Positions 7,895-15,904 are shown, counted from the stretch's first letter. The stretch is DNA of 47,597 nt from Bacteroidota bacterium (GCA_013285905.1 JABDGU010000014.1:1-47597), one strand, 5' to 3'. Notes: generated from the sequence alone by a model not told the origin. Numbers and translations are program-made.

Positions 7895-8605
7895 ATGGAA
7901 ACAAATACGGTATCAACAACCAAAGAATTAACCCCCAAAACTTCGGCAAAAGACCAACTGCCAACAATGGAACTTATCACAAATCCTGATCCTAGTACCA
8001 TCAGGAAATTACAGGCTTACACCTCGGGCAGGGAAGAACGTTATAATAAATTTGCAATAGGTATATGCTCCGAGCTAATGCAGGTAAATACGTTCGATGA
8101 TGTCGAAACCCCCTTAAAGTTTTTCTGGCAGGCCATTAGCACTTTCAACAAATATGCAGCCGAGCCTTTATTGGCGCTCAATATACTTGTTACAAATATG
8201 GATGCCATGCTCATGACGCCGGAGCAAAAACTTTTTATATGCACCTGGCTTTGCAAATGCATGAAGTACAATCGTATCAATGATAGAAAGTTGGACAATA
8301 TCCGTTTGCTGATGGACACCTATTGCAAAAAACTGGGTGCGCAGTGTCAAACCCCCAATAATCCAAAAACTAAAAGCATCCGCGATAAACTTAAAGAGAT
8401 AGTAAATATCTCTGCCGAAAAAGTATTGGATAATATAGAACACTACGACTCAAAAGACAGCATGAAGATACTTTCCAAATTCGCCTCCCTTGTCATCGAA
8501 AAAGAAAACCCTACTTATGAAAAACCACGGGCAATACCTGATAACCCATTGGCACATTACTTGGCCTTGCAGAGGGAATATATGAAACAAAGCCCCAACC
8601 CCTAA
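7895..8605 (+). CDS. Hypothetical protein of accessory stretch
   Basis: 236 residues from the ATG at 7895; an in-frame ATG at 7826 would add 23 poorly protein-like residues. It begins METNTVSTTKEL and appears largely alpha-helical (ICSELMQVNTFDDVETPLKFFWQAI, PEQKLFICTWLCKCMKYNRI, DSMKILSKFASLVIEKENP). No signal peptide, membrane segment or catalytic motif is seen. I do not recognise the family. The tandem 22-bp repeats lie upstream. It is preceded and followed by palindromic repeats, which suggests a stand-alone accessory gene. Confidence 0.65.
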   Translation: METNTVSTTKELTPKTSAKDQLPTMELITNPDPSTIRKLQAYTSGREERYNKFAIGICSELMQVNTFDDVETPLKFFWQAISTFNKYAAEPLLALNILVTNMDAMLMTPEQKLFICTWLCKCMKYNRINDRKLDNIRLLMDTYCKKLGAQCQTPNNPKTKSIRDKLKEIVNISAEKVLDNIEHYDSKDSMKILSKFASLVIEKENPTYEKPRAIPDNPLAHYLALQREYMKQSPNP

Positions 8606-8647
8606 AATCTTCCTTAATAATTTAGACTTTTTCACTGGCTCCCCTCC

Positions 8648-8693
8648 CGTCTTTGCGAGGCACGAAGCAATCTGGAGGGCTGGCCTTTAGGCC
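8648..8693. repeat. Intergenic repeat: TTGCGAGGCACGAAGCAATC plus GGCCTTTAGGCC palindrome
   Basis: 8648-8675 carries the widespread repeat with the core TTGCGAGGCACGAAGCAATC. Just after it, 8682-8693 is the palindrome GGCCTTTAGGCC with a G-rich tail, like the units near 7455. It lies between two accessory genes on the + strand. Confidence 0.7.
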
Positions 8694-8734
8694 GGGGTGC
8701 TTAACTCCCCTAAACCTTTTTAACTCTGTCTGCC

Positions 8735-9265
8735 ATGTTATCAAAGAAAATAATCCTTGACACCTGCAAATTCATCAGCATTACCGGGCTTTCAAAATTG
8801 GGCTGCTTCGCTCTGCCCGGCATATACGAAACTACAATTACATGGCATCTCGAAGAAAAAGAAACAGCCCAAACACACCTCACCATAAATACGTTCGATA
8901 TTGAACCTTATATAGAACTCCAGTACACTTTCAAAAACGAACCGATAAAATACAAAGTGCACTTGGCAAAAAAGAAAGCCAATATCGGCGGTGGCATACT
9001 ATGGTTCTTCCTTTGTCCTCAAACAACTAAGTGCTGCCGCAAACTATATTTTATTGGTAAATATTTCGTTCATCGCACTGCAGCCACAAACACAGTCTAT
9101 GCCATGCAGACCTCCCCCCCCAAACTCCGTCCACTTCTTAAACAAATTAATAATGCACTCCAACTCGAAAATGCTCAGGAATATTTCAATACCAAATACC
9201 GCAAATCTCATTATAAAGGCAAACAAACTAAAAAATTCAGAACTGTAATGATGAACTTTACATAA
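8735..9265 (+). CDS. Hypothetical protein with WFLCP-like degenerate zinc-ribbon region
   Basis: 176 residues. The N-terminal half has alternating strands (YETTITWHLEEKE, THLTINTFDIEPYIELQYTF). The middle reads GGGILWFFLCPQTTKCCRKLYFIGKYFVHR, similar in layout to small proteins found near mobile DNA with a WWFLCP..CGRRV.KLYL..G.YF.CR pattern. Some of the usual cysteines are missing, so metal binding is doubtful. The C-terminus is Lys-rich. Role unknown. It is flanked by repeats, with no clear operon partner: 158 bp separate it from the zinc-ribbon gene. Confidence 0.6.
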   Translation: MLSKKIILDTCKFISITGLSKLGCFALPGIYETTITWHLEEKETAQTHLTINTFDIEPYIELQYTFKNEPIKYKVHLAKKKANIGGGILWFFLCPQTTKCCRKLYFIGKYFVHRTAATNTVYAMQTSPPKLRPLLKQINNALQLENAQEYFNTKYRKSHYKGKQTKKFRTVMMNFT

Positions 9266-9423
9266 AAACCCCCATCAACCCCCAGGAGTGAAGTCATCTC
9301 CTCTATCTGGAACACCCAACCAACAAATGGAAAGCGTTGGGTTAAAGAAGTTTGCTTGTACTACCTGCTTTTAATTTTTTTGCATATTTTACGCAATTAA
9401 ATATATTGATATTATTTTATAAT

Positions 9424-10299
9424 ATGCCTGTACTAGGAAACGATTTATACTGTCCGTCTTGTAATACAAAACAATCCCAAATCAATTTCACTAATTGCGA
9501 AGTTTGCGCAAACGATTTGGGGGCACCTAATGTAAATGAACTGAGTACAGATAATGAGTTGAATGCACTCAAGACACGCTATAATAATGCACACCAATAC
9601 CATTTGAGTAATGGCACAAAAATTGCCTTAAACAATTTTGAAACATTCTTTGGGCAAAATGCGAAAGCAATAATAAATATCGATTTATCGAGTTTAAAAG
9701 AATGGCTCATTATTAAGGGTGGGGCTTATAAAAATTATCATAGATTGGTGGACGAGGGTATAAGAAAAGTTAGCAAGCCTGGGGATGACCGAAGGCGCAC
9801 AATGATAGATAGTTATCTATATGGAAGCTATGGCAGGGACATGGTTTTTGCGGCAATAAGTTTAAATGATACTGGCCTTACATCATATGGGGAATGTAGC
9901 GTAATTCTTAATGATATGTCAATTTCCGACCGGGCAACCTTATTGGAAGAAAATTCATATAACTTTGTAAAAACGCATAATGTAAATTTTGAAACACTTG
10001 ATATACCTTTGGGTTATCGTTCAAAATGGGATAACAAAATAAAATTAGGGACTGCAAAATTATATCAGAAAATAACCACTTCCAATACGGCCGAAGACTA
10101 TTGCAAATTAGTGCTATATACAGAAGGGGATAGGGATAAAAGACAGAATGATGAATTTATTGAGTTGCATATTTACAAAGGGTTAAGTCCATTAACAGTA
10201 AAATCAATTCAGGCACCAACCCCGAAAGACAGAACAAACAGTTTATACTTAAATATTATCAAACGTAAATATCCTGGCAAAATAACAGAAGTTTCATGA
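9424..10299 (+). CDS. Zinc-ribbon protein of a coupled two-gene unit
   Basis: 291 residues from the ATG at 9424 (MPVLGNDLYCPSC). The longer frame from 9352 adds a hydrophobic stretch that is probably leader DNA. A zinc ribbon is formed by C10, C13, C25 and C28 (CPSC...CEVC). After a linker (about residues 35-60) comes an alpha/beta domain with GTKIALNNFETFF, KPGDDRRRTMIDSYLYG and SYGECSVILNDM, ending near the C-terminus. I do not recognise this domain. The stop codon overlaps the next start (ATGA), so translation of the TPR protein is probably coupled. The gene is AT-rich compared with the flanking housekeeping genes, suggesting acquisition. Cytoplasmic. Confidence 0.75.
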   Translation: MPVLGNDLYCPSCNTKQSQINFTNCEVCANDLGAPNVNELSTDNELNALKTRYNNAHQYHLSNGTKIALNNFETFFGQNAKAIINIDLSSLKEWLIIKGGAYKNYHRLVDEGIRKVSKPGDDRRRTMIDSYLYGSYGRDMVFAAISLNDTGLTSYGECSVILNDMSISDRATLLEENSYNFVKTHNVNFETLDIPLGYRSKWDNKIKLGTAKLYQKITTSNTAEDYCKLVLYTEGDRDKRQNDEFIELHIYKGLSPLTVKSIQAPTPKDRTNSLYLNIIKRKYPGKITEVS

Positions 10300-12629
10300 T
10301 TAGGGAAGCCTACATATCAGGTCAGATCAACAAGGCCATTTTTAAAAAGGATGAAGATCACTTTATTCTCGAAAAGGTTTTGAATAGCGATACCTATCGT
10401 TCCTATCCCCTCAGTTTAATGGATATGAATAGCTTCTTATTGTCTGATACTGAGATTAAAAAACTTACGGGAATTGCTTGGGATGAAAATACCCTCCATA
10501 AAGAATTAGAGGAAGATTATACAAAACAGGAAGCTCTTGACCTTTTCCTCATAAGTCTGGACACCTCAATCGATGATGACCTCAGAAAAGAGGCTATGGA
10601 CATCTTGGGGGATTCTATTTTTGAAAAGCCTGCTGTACAACAATTTGTGAAAAACAGGGTTTTCGGTACAACTATTCCAAAAGGCTTCGATCCGCTTTCC
10701 GCTTTGCACATTGCTGAGCAACTGGATAATAAAGATTTGGCACACTGGTACAAAGACCTCTCCGATGCTAAAGAAATAATACCCTTCGTACGCAATGCAT
10801 GGAAAACTGCACTCTTGGATGAAACTCATCTGAAAGTAAGTCTGGGAGCCCTTGATAAGGAATTCACAGATAGAGGGATTTTTGCCCACATAGTTTTTGC
10901 AGCACTTAAACATAATGAAAGAGCATTCGACATAATAATAGATTCTAAGCTTATTCAAGATTTGCATATTGCACAACCCGCGGTATTCCTTGCTAGGATA
11001 AAGCAAGAAGTTGCAAAGTACTTTTCATTTTTAGATGATAATAATAAATATCGGAATCTTGAACTCAATAGAGAGGAGGATGAAACCTGGGAATCAGATA
11101 AGCAGCAAACTTTTGAAGAAACACTTACCGAGTTAATTAACAATTTTTCAGGTAGAACCCAGAAAAAATTAAATAATAAGAAAGGTGAAAAAACTAAACT
11201 TTTTCGTCCAGGCTCATTTAGAGATGATTACAGTATTCTTGATCAGGTCGCATGGATAAAAGATAAAATTAACAGTGGTTATATTCTACATGCAGAGAAT
11301 GGTATTCTTAAATTAATTGAATATCAAGATATTAATAGTGATCCAGAACATTTATGCAAATCTTTATCTGATATCGCAGAATGTTATCAAAAAAATAACC
11401 AAATTGAACGAGCCGATTTGATTGCATACAAGGCAATGGATTTAAACTCTGAAGATCCAGTTCCATATAATATTATTTCGGAAAATTTAAGAGCCAATGA
11501 TAAATTGGATGAAGCGTTAAAGTTTTATGAATTAACTATCCAAAAATTTGGTAATGACGTTTTTGCATATTGTGGCAAGGCGGAAATTTTGCGCGATTTA
11601 GGTCGTTTAAATGAAGCATTAATACAGTACGAATTAACTATTCTAAACTTCAGAAATGATCCAGTTGCTTTTAATGGCAGGGCAGAAACCTTGCGTGATC
11701 TAGGTCGCCCTGACGATGCATTAAAACAATATGAATTAACTATTTTAAATTTTACAGATGATGTGGTTGCTTACTGTGGTAAAGCGGAAACTTTGCGTCA
11801 TTTAGGACTTTTGCAATTAGCATTAGACCAGTATGAAATAACTGTTGAGAAATTTAGTGACAATTCAATTGCATATAATGGCAAAGCAGAGACTCTACGT
11901 GAGTTAGGGCAACTGAAAGAAGCATTACAGTTGTATGAATTATCTGTTAAAAAATTCAGTAATGATTCGGTTGGATATTGTGGTTTAGCAGAAACCCAAA
12001 GGGAATTAGGGAACGTAGAGGAAGCACTACATTTGTACAATAATATTCTTAAATTATTTCCTGGCAATGAAATTGCAAAATCTGGACGTTTAACTTTAAT
12101 GGTTCAGTCAGGAATTAACTTACATAAAATAAAAAATCAGATTAATACTACAAATCCCCAAACATACAATGAATGGATTAATTATCATATCTATTGCATG
12201 CTACTTTTAAAACAAGGGAAGCTAAAGGAGGCGATTGATAAATTAGAATATGGTCTAAAAAAAATCCAGAATATAAGAGAGAGGCAATATTTTAGTAATG
12301 CACTTTCTTTCGCATTGATAAAGGAAAAACAATTTAAAAAGGCAATTAGGAATTTAAAGCAAACAGGATTGCTTACGCCAATCAATAAAATACTGATTAC
12401 CCATGCTTATGCTGCAGAAAGGAACATCCACGACGCAAAAAAATATTTTTCAGAAATAAATCATTCCCCAATTAAAAAAATAACAGAAGTTTCAAAATAT
12501 CTTTCAGACCGTTTCCATTTAAGCAACAATACATTTTTTCTGGGAAAATCTAATTCAGATTTAGACAAAGCCATTGAAAATTTGGAGTTTGAATTATTGT
12601 CAATTTCTTATGCAAGGAAGGCCGCCTAA
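10296..12629 (+). CDS. Large TPR-repeat protein of a coupled two-gene unit
   Basis: 777 residues, no signal peptide or membrane segment. About residues 1-280 are helical with no family I recognise. About 280-345 are a charged linker (ELNREEDETWESDKQQ, KKLNNKKGEKTK). Helical repeats follow, with six regular 34-residue TPRs at 387-590 (consensus A-Y-C/N-G-K-A-E-T-L-R-x-L-G-x-L-x-E-A-L-x-x-Y-E-L). The last ~185 residues hold further, less regular TPR-like helices. The start overlaps the stop of the zinc-ribbon gene by 4 nt. TPR arrays usually hold partner proteins, so the likely partner is the zinc-ribbon protein or its target. AT-rich like its neighbour. Biological role unknown. Confidence 0.8.
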   Translation: MIREAYISGQINKAIFKKDEDHFILEKVLNSDTYRSYPLSLMDMNSFLLSDTEIKKLTGIAWDENTLHKELEEDYTKQEALDLFLISLDTSIDDDLRKEAMDILGDSIFEKPAVQQFVKNRVFGTTIPKGFDPLSALHIAEQLDNKDLAHWYKDLSDAKEIIPFVRNAWKTALLDETHLKVSLGALDKEFTDRGIFAHIVFAALKHNERAFDIIIDSKLIQDLHIAQPAVFLARIKQEVAKYFSFLDDNNKYRNLELNREEDETWESDKQQTFEETLTELINNFSGRTQKKLNNKKGEKTKLFRPGSFRDDYSILDQVAWIKDKINSGYILHAENGILKLIEYQDINSDPEHLCKSLSDIAECYQKNNQIERADLIAYKAMDLNSEDPVPYNIISENLRANDKLDEALKFYELTIQKFGNDVFAYCGKAEILRDLGRLNEALIQYELTILNFRNDPVAFNGRAETLRDLGRPDDALKQYELTILNFTDDVVAYCGKAETLRHLGLLQLALDQYEITVEKFSDNSIAYNGKAETLRELGQLKEALQLYELSVKKFSNDSVGYCGLAETQRELGNVEEALHLYNNILKLFPGNEIAKSGRLTLMVQSGINLHKIKNQINTTNPQTYNEWINYHIYCMLLLKQGKLKEAIDKLEYGLKKIQNIRERQYFSNALSFALIKEKQFKKAIRNLKQTGLLTPINKILITHAYAAERNIHDAKKYFSEINHSPIKKITEVSKYLSDRFHLSNNTFFLGKSNSDLDKAIENLEFELLSISYARKAA
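11454..12065 (+). repeat. Six in-frame 102-bp repeats encoding TPRs
   Basis: Six 34-residue units (residues 387-590 of the TPR protein) follow one another with no gaps. The residue before the G or I of each first helix alternates Asn, Cys, Asn, Cys, Asn, Cys (PYNI, AYCG, AFNG, AYCG, AYNG, GYCG), which suggests a two-unit duplication history. Confidence 0.8.
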
Positions 12630-12780
12630 ACTGCAAAAAATTTAATGTTCATTTTTCTTTTTACGCTTCCTCCCATTGTTAAGCCGCTATTATATACTGG
12701 TTAACTTACAGTAAAGCCGTCCTTTCCTACGCTGCAAGAGAATAAATTGCTGTATCTAATAATTCTTAAAACCAAATTTT

Positions 12781-13032
12781 ATGAGCACAACAATTTTAAA
12801 TGAAGAAGCTAATGATCTGTCAATAATTACGGGACAAACTACACAGGAGCCTGTATTTGAAGAAATGGCAGAAGACACAAAAGAGGAAGAAGGGGAAGAA
12901 GTGAGCGATGAAGAAGAAACTGAAGGAGATGACGAAGGTGTGTATGAAGACGAAGATGAGACCGACGAAGAAATAAGCGACGAAGAAGAAGAGAAAGTAA
13001 GTGAGGAAACAGAAGAAGGAGAAGCCGCTTAG
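12781..13032 (+). CDS. Small, extremely acidic low-complexity protein
   Basis: 83 residues. The first ~30 are ordinary (MSTTILNEEANDLSIITGQ). The rest is almost only Glu and Asp with a few Thr, Ser and Val. There is no structured domain or signal peptide. A protein like this would be disordered and strongly negative. It follows the TPR gene by 151 bp and ends 31 bp before a hairpin terminator. Codon usage is GAA/GAC-based and plausible for a gene, but low complexity makes the call less certain. Function unknown. Confidence 0.5.
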   Translation: MSTTILNEEANDLSIITGQTTQEPVFEEMAEDTKEEEGEEVSDEEETEGDDEGVYEDEDETDEEISDEEEEKVSEETEEGEAA

Positions 13033-13063
13033 TTTTTAATGTTAATGAATGCCTGCAACAAAA

Positions 13064-13093
13064 ATCCCGTTCTTGCCAAAACAAGAACGGGAT
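13064..13093. terminator. Hairpin terminator between convergent genes
   Basis: A 12-bp perfect stem (13064-13075 with 13082-13093) closes a 6-nt loop. On the minus strand it is followed by TTTTT, so it best serves the trigger factor gene. It may also end rightward transcripts from the acidic-protein gene. Confidence 0.8.
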
Positions 13094-13110
13094 CAATATA
13101 GTCAAAACAC

Positions 13111-13142
13111 CTCCCTCTCCTTTGGAGAGGGCCGGGGAGAGG
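13111..13142. repeat. REP-like element next to the tig stop codon
   Basis: The palindrome CCCTCTCC-TTT-GGAGAGGG carries a GCCGGGGAGAGG tail. It belongs to the same family as 7582-7618 and the copy inside nuoL. It ends 2 bp from the trigger factor stop codon. Confidence 0.8.
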
Positions 13143-13144
13143 TC

Positions 13145-14524
13145 CTAATGATGGTGGTGATGCGCAGCATGTGCATCGGGCAGTTTATAAAACTCTTCTT
13201 CGCCTACTTCTTTTTCGTGCAGGTCGAATTTGGTTTCCAACTGGCTGAATAATTTTTCAAACAATAGGCGGCGGTAAGTTTCATCTATGGTCTTTTCGTC
13301 TTTGGCAACCTTGGCCATATAACTGTCCATCCAGCTTGCCTCTTCATCAGGGGCCATACCGAAATATTCCAGCACACGCTTCTTAATATCAAAATTCACT
13401 TCATCACGGCTCACGCTTATACCCAGCTCCTGTATCAGTTTGTCAGAAATAAGGGTCCAGCGCAATTGGTGTTCAAAGCTTCCGTATTCCTGTTCCACTT
13501 CTTCATTGCCTTTCGGTTTTTCACCACCTTCCCTCATCCAGCGTTTCAGGAAAGGAACCGGCAAACTGAAGTGCGTATTATGCACCAGCAATTCGTATAT
13601 CTCGTTCTGCAACCTGTCCTTAGCAACACGCTCATACTCACGGCTCAGTTCTTTACGGATCAGTTCTTTAAAAGTAGCCTCGTCATTTATCTCGGCATTC
13701 GGAAATACCTGTGCATATAATTCAGCATCCAGTTCGCGGGCAATAAGAAGGCCGATCTTTGTGATGGTCAATTTATAATGCAGGCTTGCGGCTTCGGGGC
13801 CACGTTTCAGCGGGTCTTTCAGAAAAGCCTCCAGTTCTTCGGTAGTGCATACATCCATAGGGCGAATCACTAAAGTATCCTGGGCTTTTTTGCCTTTCAG
13901 CATTTCCTGCAGTTTTACAGGCATTTTTTCAAACAGCACGGTATCTTCAACTGTATGCGCATCAGGATATACTTTACCTTCAGCATCACAGTTTTCGTAA
14001 GTGCAGTATATAATATCGTCTTTTGATGATATGGTTTCCTGGTCTTCTACTTTACCATATTTGCGTTTCACACGCTCCACCTCATCATCCACCATTTTAT
14101 CACCAACAGCAACTTTATATTTTGTAAGGCTTGTCTTCTCCTTCAGGGGAGTAATTTCGAATTCAGGTTTCAACCCTATCTCGAAAGAAAAATCCACATT
14201 ATTGGTGGCATTCATATCCAGCCTCATAGGAGATTCATTAGGCAGAATCATAGGCTGGGCAAATATGGCCACCTGCTCGTTTTTCAGGTAGTCATCCAAT
14301 TGCTTGCCTGCTGCTCGCACCACTTCATCGCCAAAAACGGCCTGGCCATACATTTTGCGCACCATGCCTGCAGGCACCATGCCTTTGCGGAAGCCCGGAA
14401 CATTTGCAGATTTTGCGTATTGTTTCAACGTTTTTTCGAAAGAAGGGAGATAATCTTCCTTTACCAGTTTTACGGTAACCTTGTCGTGCAGGGTACCCAT
14501 GTTTTCGCGCGTTACTGTAGCCAT
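13145..14524 (-). CDS. tig: Trigger factor (ribosome-associated chaperone)
   Basis: 459 residues, near the usual family length. Trigger factor binds at the ribosome exit tunnel and shields nascent chains. The N-terminal ribosome-binding domain is present, with the signature GFRKG in VPGFRKGMVPAGMVRKMYG. The central PPIase-like domain (about residues 155-265) is divergent, as in other Bacteroidota. The C-terminal helical arms are intact (ISKDELNR-type helices, EAELYAQVFPNAEINDEATFKELI). An oddity is the natural end DAHAAHHHHH, a possible metal-binding tail. A tRNA-Leu lies upstream on the same strand, separated by a terminator. Confidence 0.95.
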   Translation of the reverse strand: MATVTRENMGTLHDKVTVKLVKEDYLPSFEKTLKQYAKSANVPGFRKGMVPAGMVRKMYGQAVFGDEVVRAAGKQLDDYLKNEQVAIFAQPMILPNESPMRLDMNATNNVDFSFEIGLKPEFEITPLKEKTSLTKYKVAVGDKMVDDEVERVKRKYGKVEDQETISSKDDIIYCTYENCDAEGKVYPDAHTVEDTVLFEKMPVKLQEMLKGKKAQDTLVIRPMDVCTTEELEAFLKDPLKRGPEAASLHYKLTITKIGLLIARELDAELYAQVFPNAEINDEATFKELIRKELSREYERVAKDRLQNEIYELLVHNTHFSLPVPFLKRWMREGGEKPKGNEEVEQEYGSFEHQLRWTLISDKLIQELGISVSRDEVNFDIKKRVLEYFGMAPDEEASWMDSYMAKVAKDEKTIDETYRRLLFEKLFSQLETKFDLHEKEVGEEEFYKLPDAHAAHHHHH

Positions 14525-14540
14525 TATCGTTTTTTTATGA

Positions 14541-14576
14541 AAACAGCCGATCCGGTTTTGCCAGGACCGGCTGTTT
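14541..14576 (-). terminator. Hairpin terminator downstream of tRNA-Leu
   Basis: AAACAGCCG (14541-14549) pairs with CGGCTGTTT (14568-14576), with extra internal pairs (TCC/GGA). On the minus strand the stem ends in TTTT. It follows the tRNA gene and precedes tig on the same strand. Confidence 0.75.
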
Positions 14577-14586
14577 AATTATTGAG

Positions 14587-14668
14587 TGCGGGTGAAGGGA
14601 CTCGAACCCCCAAGCCGCGAAGCACCAGATCCTAAGTCTGGCGTGTCTGCCAATTTCACCACACCCGC
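14587..14668 (-). tRNA. tRNA-Leu (anticodon TAG)
   Basis: The 82-nt gene on the minus strand starts GCGGGTG at 14668. This pairs with CACCCGC ending at 14588, followed by discriminator A at 14587. The anticodon arm is CCAGA-CTTAGGA-TCTGG, giving anticodon TAG (reads CUA). A long variable arm (TGCTTCGCGGC) is present, as expected for tRNA-Leu, and the T loop has GTTCGAGTC. CCA is not encoded. Confidence 0.95.
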
Positions 14669-14792
14669 ATCTTGTTTTTGGGACGGCAAAGCTACGTTTT
14701 TTTGTCAATTTAACTTGCCTGAAATTGATATTTTGATAAATGAAAAATGTTAATGTTTGGGGGCTTAAAACTAAAAGAACGTCTATTTCCTG

Positions 14793-14800
14793 TAGGTTTG
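14793..14800 (+). promoter_or_regulatory. Candidate -7 box upstream of the response regulator gene
   Basis: TAGGTTTG matches the Bacteroidota -7 consensus TAnnTTTG and lies 30 bp before the ATG at 14831. No TTG sits at the right spacing upstream, so this is tentative. Confidence 0.4.
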
Positions 14801-14830
14801 TAATTCTTAATACCGGCAATCGGCATCCTG

Positions 14831-15541
14831 ATGGCAAATAAAGACAAAAAAGCATCCTTACTGGTAGTTGAAGATGAAGAAAGCCTGCGTGAAGCGTTGA
14901 AACTGAACCTGGAACTGGAAGGCTATGAAGTAACAACAGCAGAAACAGGTCCTATGGCGCTGAAAATGGTGCGCAATGAATATTTCGACCTGATCGTGCT
15001 TGATATAATGTTACCCGAAATGGACGGCATAACAGTTTGCGAAACCATACGTATGCAGCATAATGATGTGCCAATCCTCTTTTTATCGGCACGTAACAAC
15101 AGCGCAGACCGTGTGCTGGGTTTAAAAAAAGGAGGTGATGATTACCTTACCAAACCTTTTAACCTGGAAGAATTGCTGCTGCGGGTAGATAAGCTGGTTG
15201 TGAAAAACAAAAAAATAAAGGAACCGCAGTCGGTTTCTGATGTTTATAAGTTTGATGGCTGCAGTATTGATTTTGCAGCGCATGAGTGTATTGGCAAAGA
15301 CAAACAAGTGCAGGAACTGAGTAAAAAAGAGGCAGCCCTGCTAAAACTATTAGTGGAGCATGAAGGCAATGTAGTATCGCGGGAGCAGATATTGCAGATA
15401 GTATGGGGTTACAATGTTTATCCCACTACCCGCACTATTGATAATTTTATCCTGAACTTTCGTAAATATTTTGAAGAGGACAGCCGCAACCCAAAGCACT
15501 TTCATTCTATAAGGGGAATAGGGTATAAGTTTACGGCATGA
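14831..15541 (+). CDS. OmpR/PhoB-family response regulator (orphan)
   Basis: 236 residues. Receiver domain: acidic pair VVEDEES near residues 13-16, phospho-acceptor Asp58 (LIVLDIMLPEMDG), Ser86 (FLSA) and Lys108 (YLTKPF). The C-terminal winged-helix DNA-binding domain is present (LSKKEAALLKLLVEHEGNVVSREQIL, RTIDNFILNFRKYFE, HFHSIRGIGYKFTA). It is a cytoplasmic transcription regulator activated by phosphorylation. No histidine kinase gene is adjacent, because the neighbours are a tRNA and a toxin pair, so its kinase must be elsewhere. It converges with the PemK-like gene, 15 bp apart. Confidence 0.95.
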   Translation: MANKDKKASLLVVEDEESLREALKLNLELEGYEVTTAETGPMALKMVRNEYFDLIVLDIMLPEMDGITVCETIRMQHNDVPILFLSARNNSADRVLGLKKGGDDYLTKPFNLEELLLRVDKLVVKNKKIKEPQSVSDVYKFDGCSIDFAAHECIGKDKQVQELSKKEAALLKLLVEHEGNVVSREQILQIVWGYNVYPTTRTIDNFILNFRKYFEEDSRNPKHFHSIRGIGYKFTA

Positions 15542-15556
15542 GATGGAATAACCTAT

Positions 15557-15904
15557 TTAGAATAAGGCGCAATTATTTATATGATTTATCAGGTCATCGA
15601 CATATTGGTTCCTTAATTTGTTTTTAGGTCTACCTTGAACAATATGTGACTCCAACACATAAGTTATTAAATGGCAACGGGCTTCTGAGTGGGGTTTATT
15701 ATTAGCCTGTGTCAGCATATAGTCTTCTATAACAAAAGAATATTTATCGTTTTGCAATGTTGACGTCATCATTACAACAATATAGCACTCATCATCCAGA
15801 AACACCTCGTCATTTGAAATAATAATGGCAGGGTGATTCATTACTCTGCCTTCGGGAGGCATGGATAAATTAACTTCAATAATATCACCTCTTGAGAAAG
15901 GCAT
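15557..15904 (-). CDS. PemK/MazF-like toxin
   Basis: 115 residues, the family size. MazF/PemK proteins are sequence-specific endoribonucleases that block translation. Seen here: RGDIIEVNLS near the N-terminus, the strand HPAIIISNDEVF, CYIVVMMTSTLQ, and SEARCHLITYVLESHIVQG, matching the SH3-like barrel layout. The usual short PxRGxIxxV start is conserved in form (MPFSRGDIIEVNL). The start codon directly follows the stop of the upstream gene (15905), so the two are co-translated. The toxin role is inferred from the family; the pairing supports a type II toxin-antitoxin unit. Confidence 0.85.
   Translation of the reverse strand: MPFSRGDIIEVNLSMPPEGRVMNHPAIIISNDEVFLDDECYIVVMMTSTLQNDKYSFVIEDYMLTQANNKPHSEARCHLITYVLESHIVQGRPKNKLRNQYVDDLINHINNCALF

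Noticed and set aside
8735-9265. Calling the 176-residue protein a transposase
   Set aside because: No DDE, HUH or serine/tyrosine recombinase motif is visible; only a loose WFLCP-type resemblance.
9424-10299. Assigning an ADP-ribosyltransferase-like fold to the alpha/beta part of the zinc-ribbon protein
   Set aside because: No catalytic Arg/Ser-Thr-Ser/Glu pattern can be traced with any confidence, so no enzyme class is claimed.
12839-13105. Leu/Arg-rich frame opposite the acidic protein
   Set aside because: It is the antisense reading of the Glu/Asp codons and has the low-complexity composition expected from that.
14535-14936. 133-codon frame on the minus strand
   Set aside because: It runs across the tRNA-Leu gene and the start of the response regulator gene and has no protein-like features.
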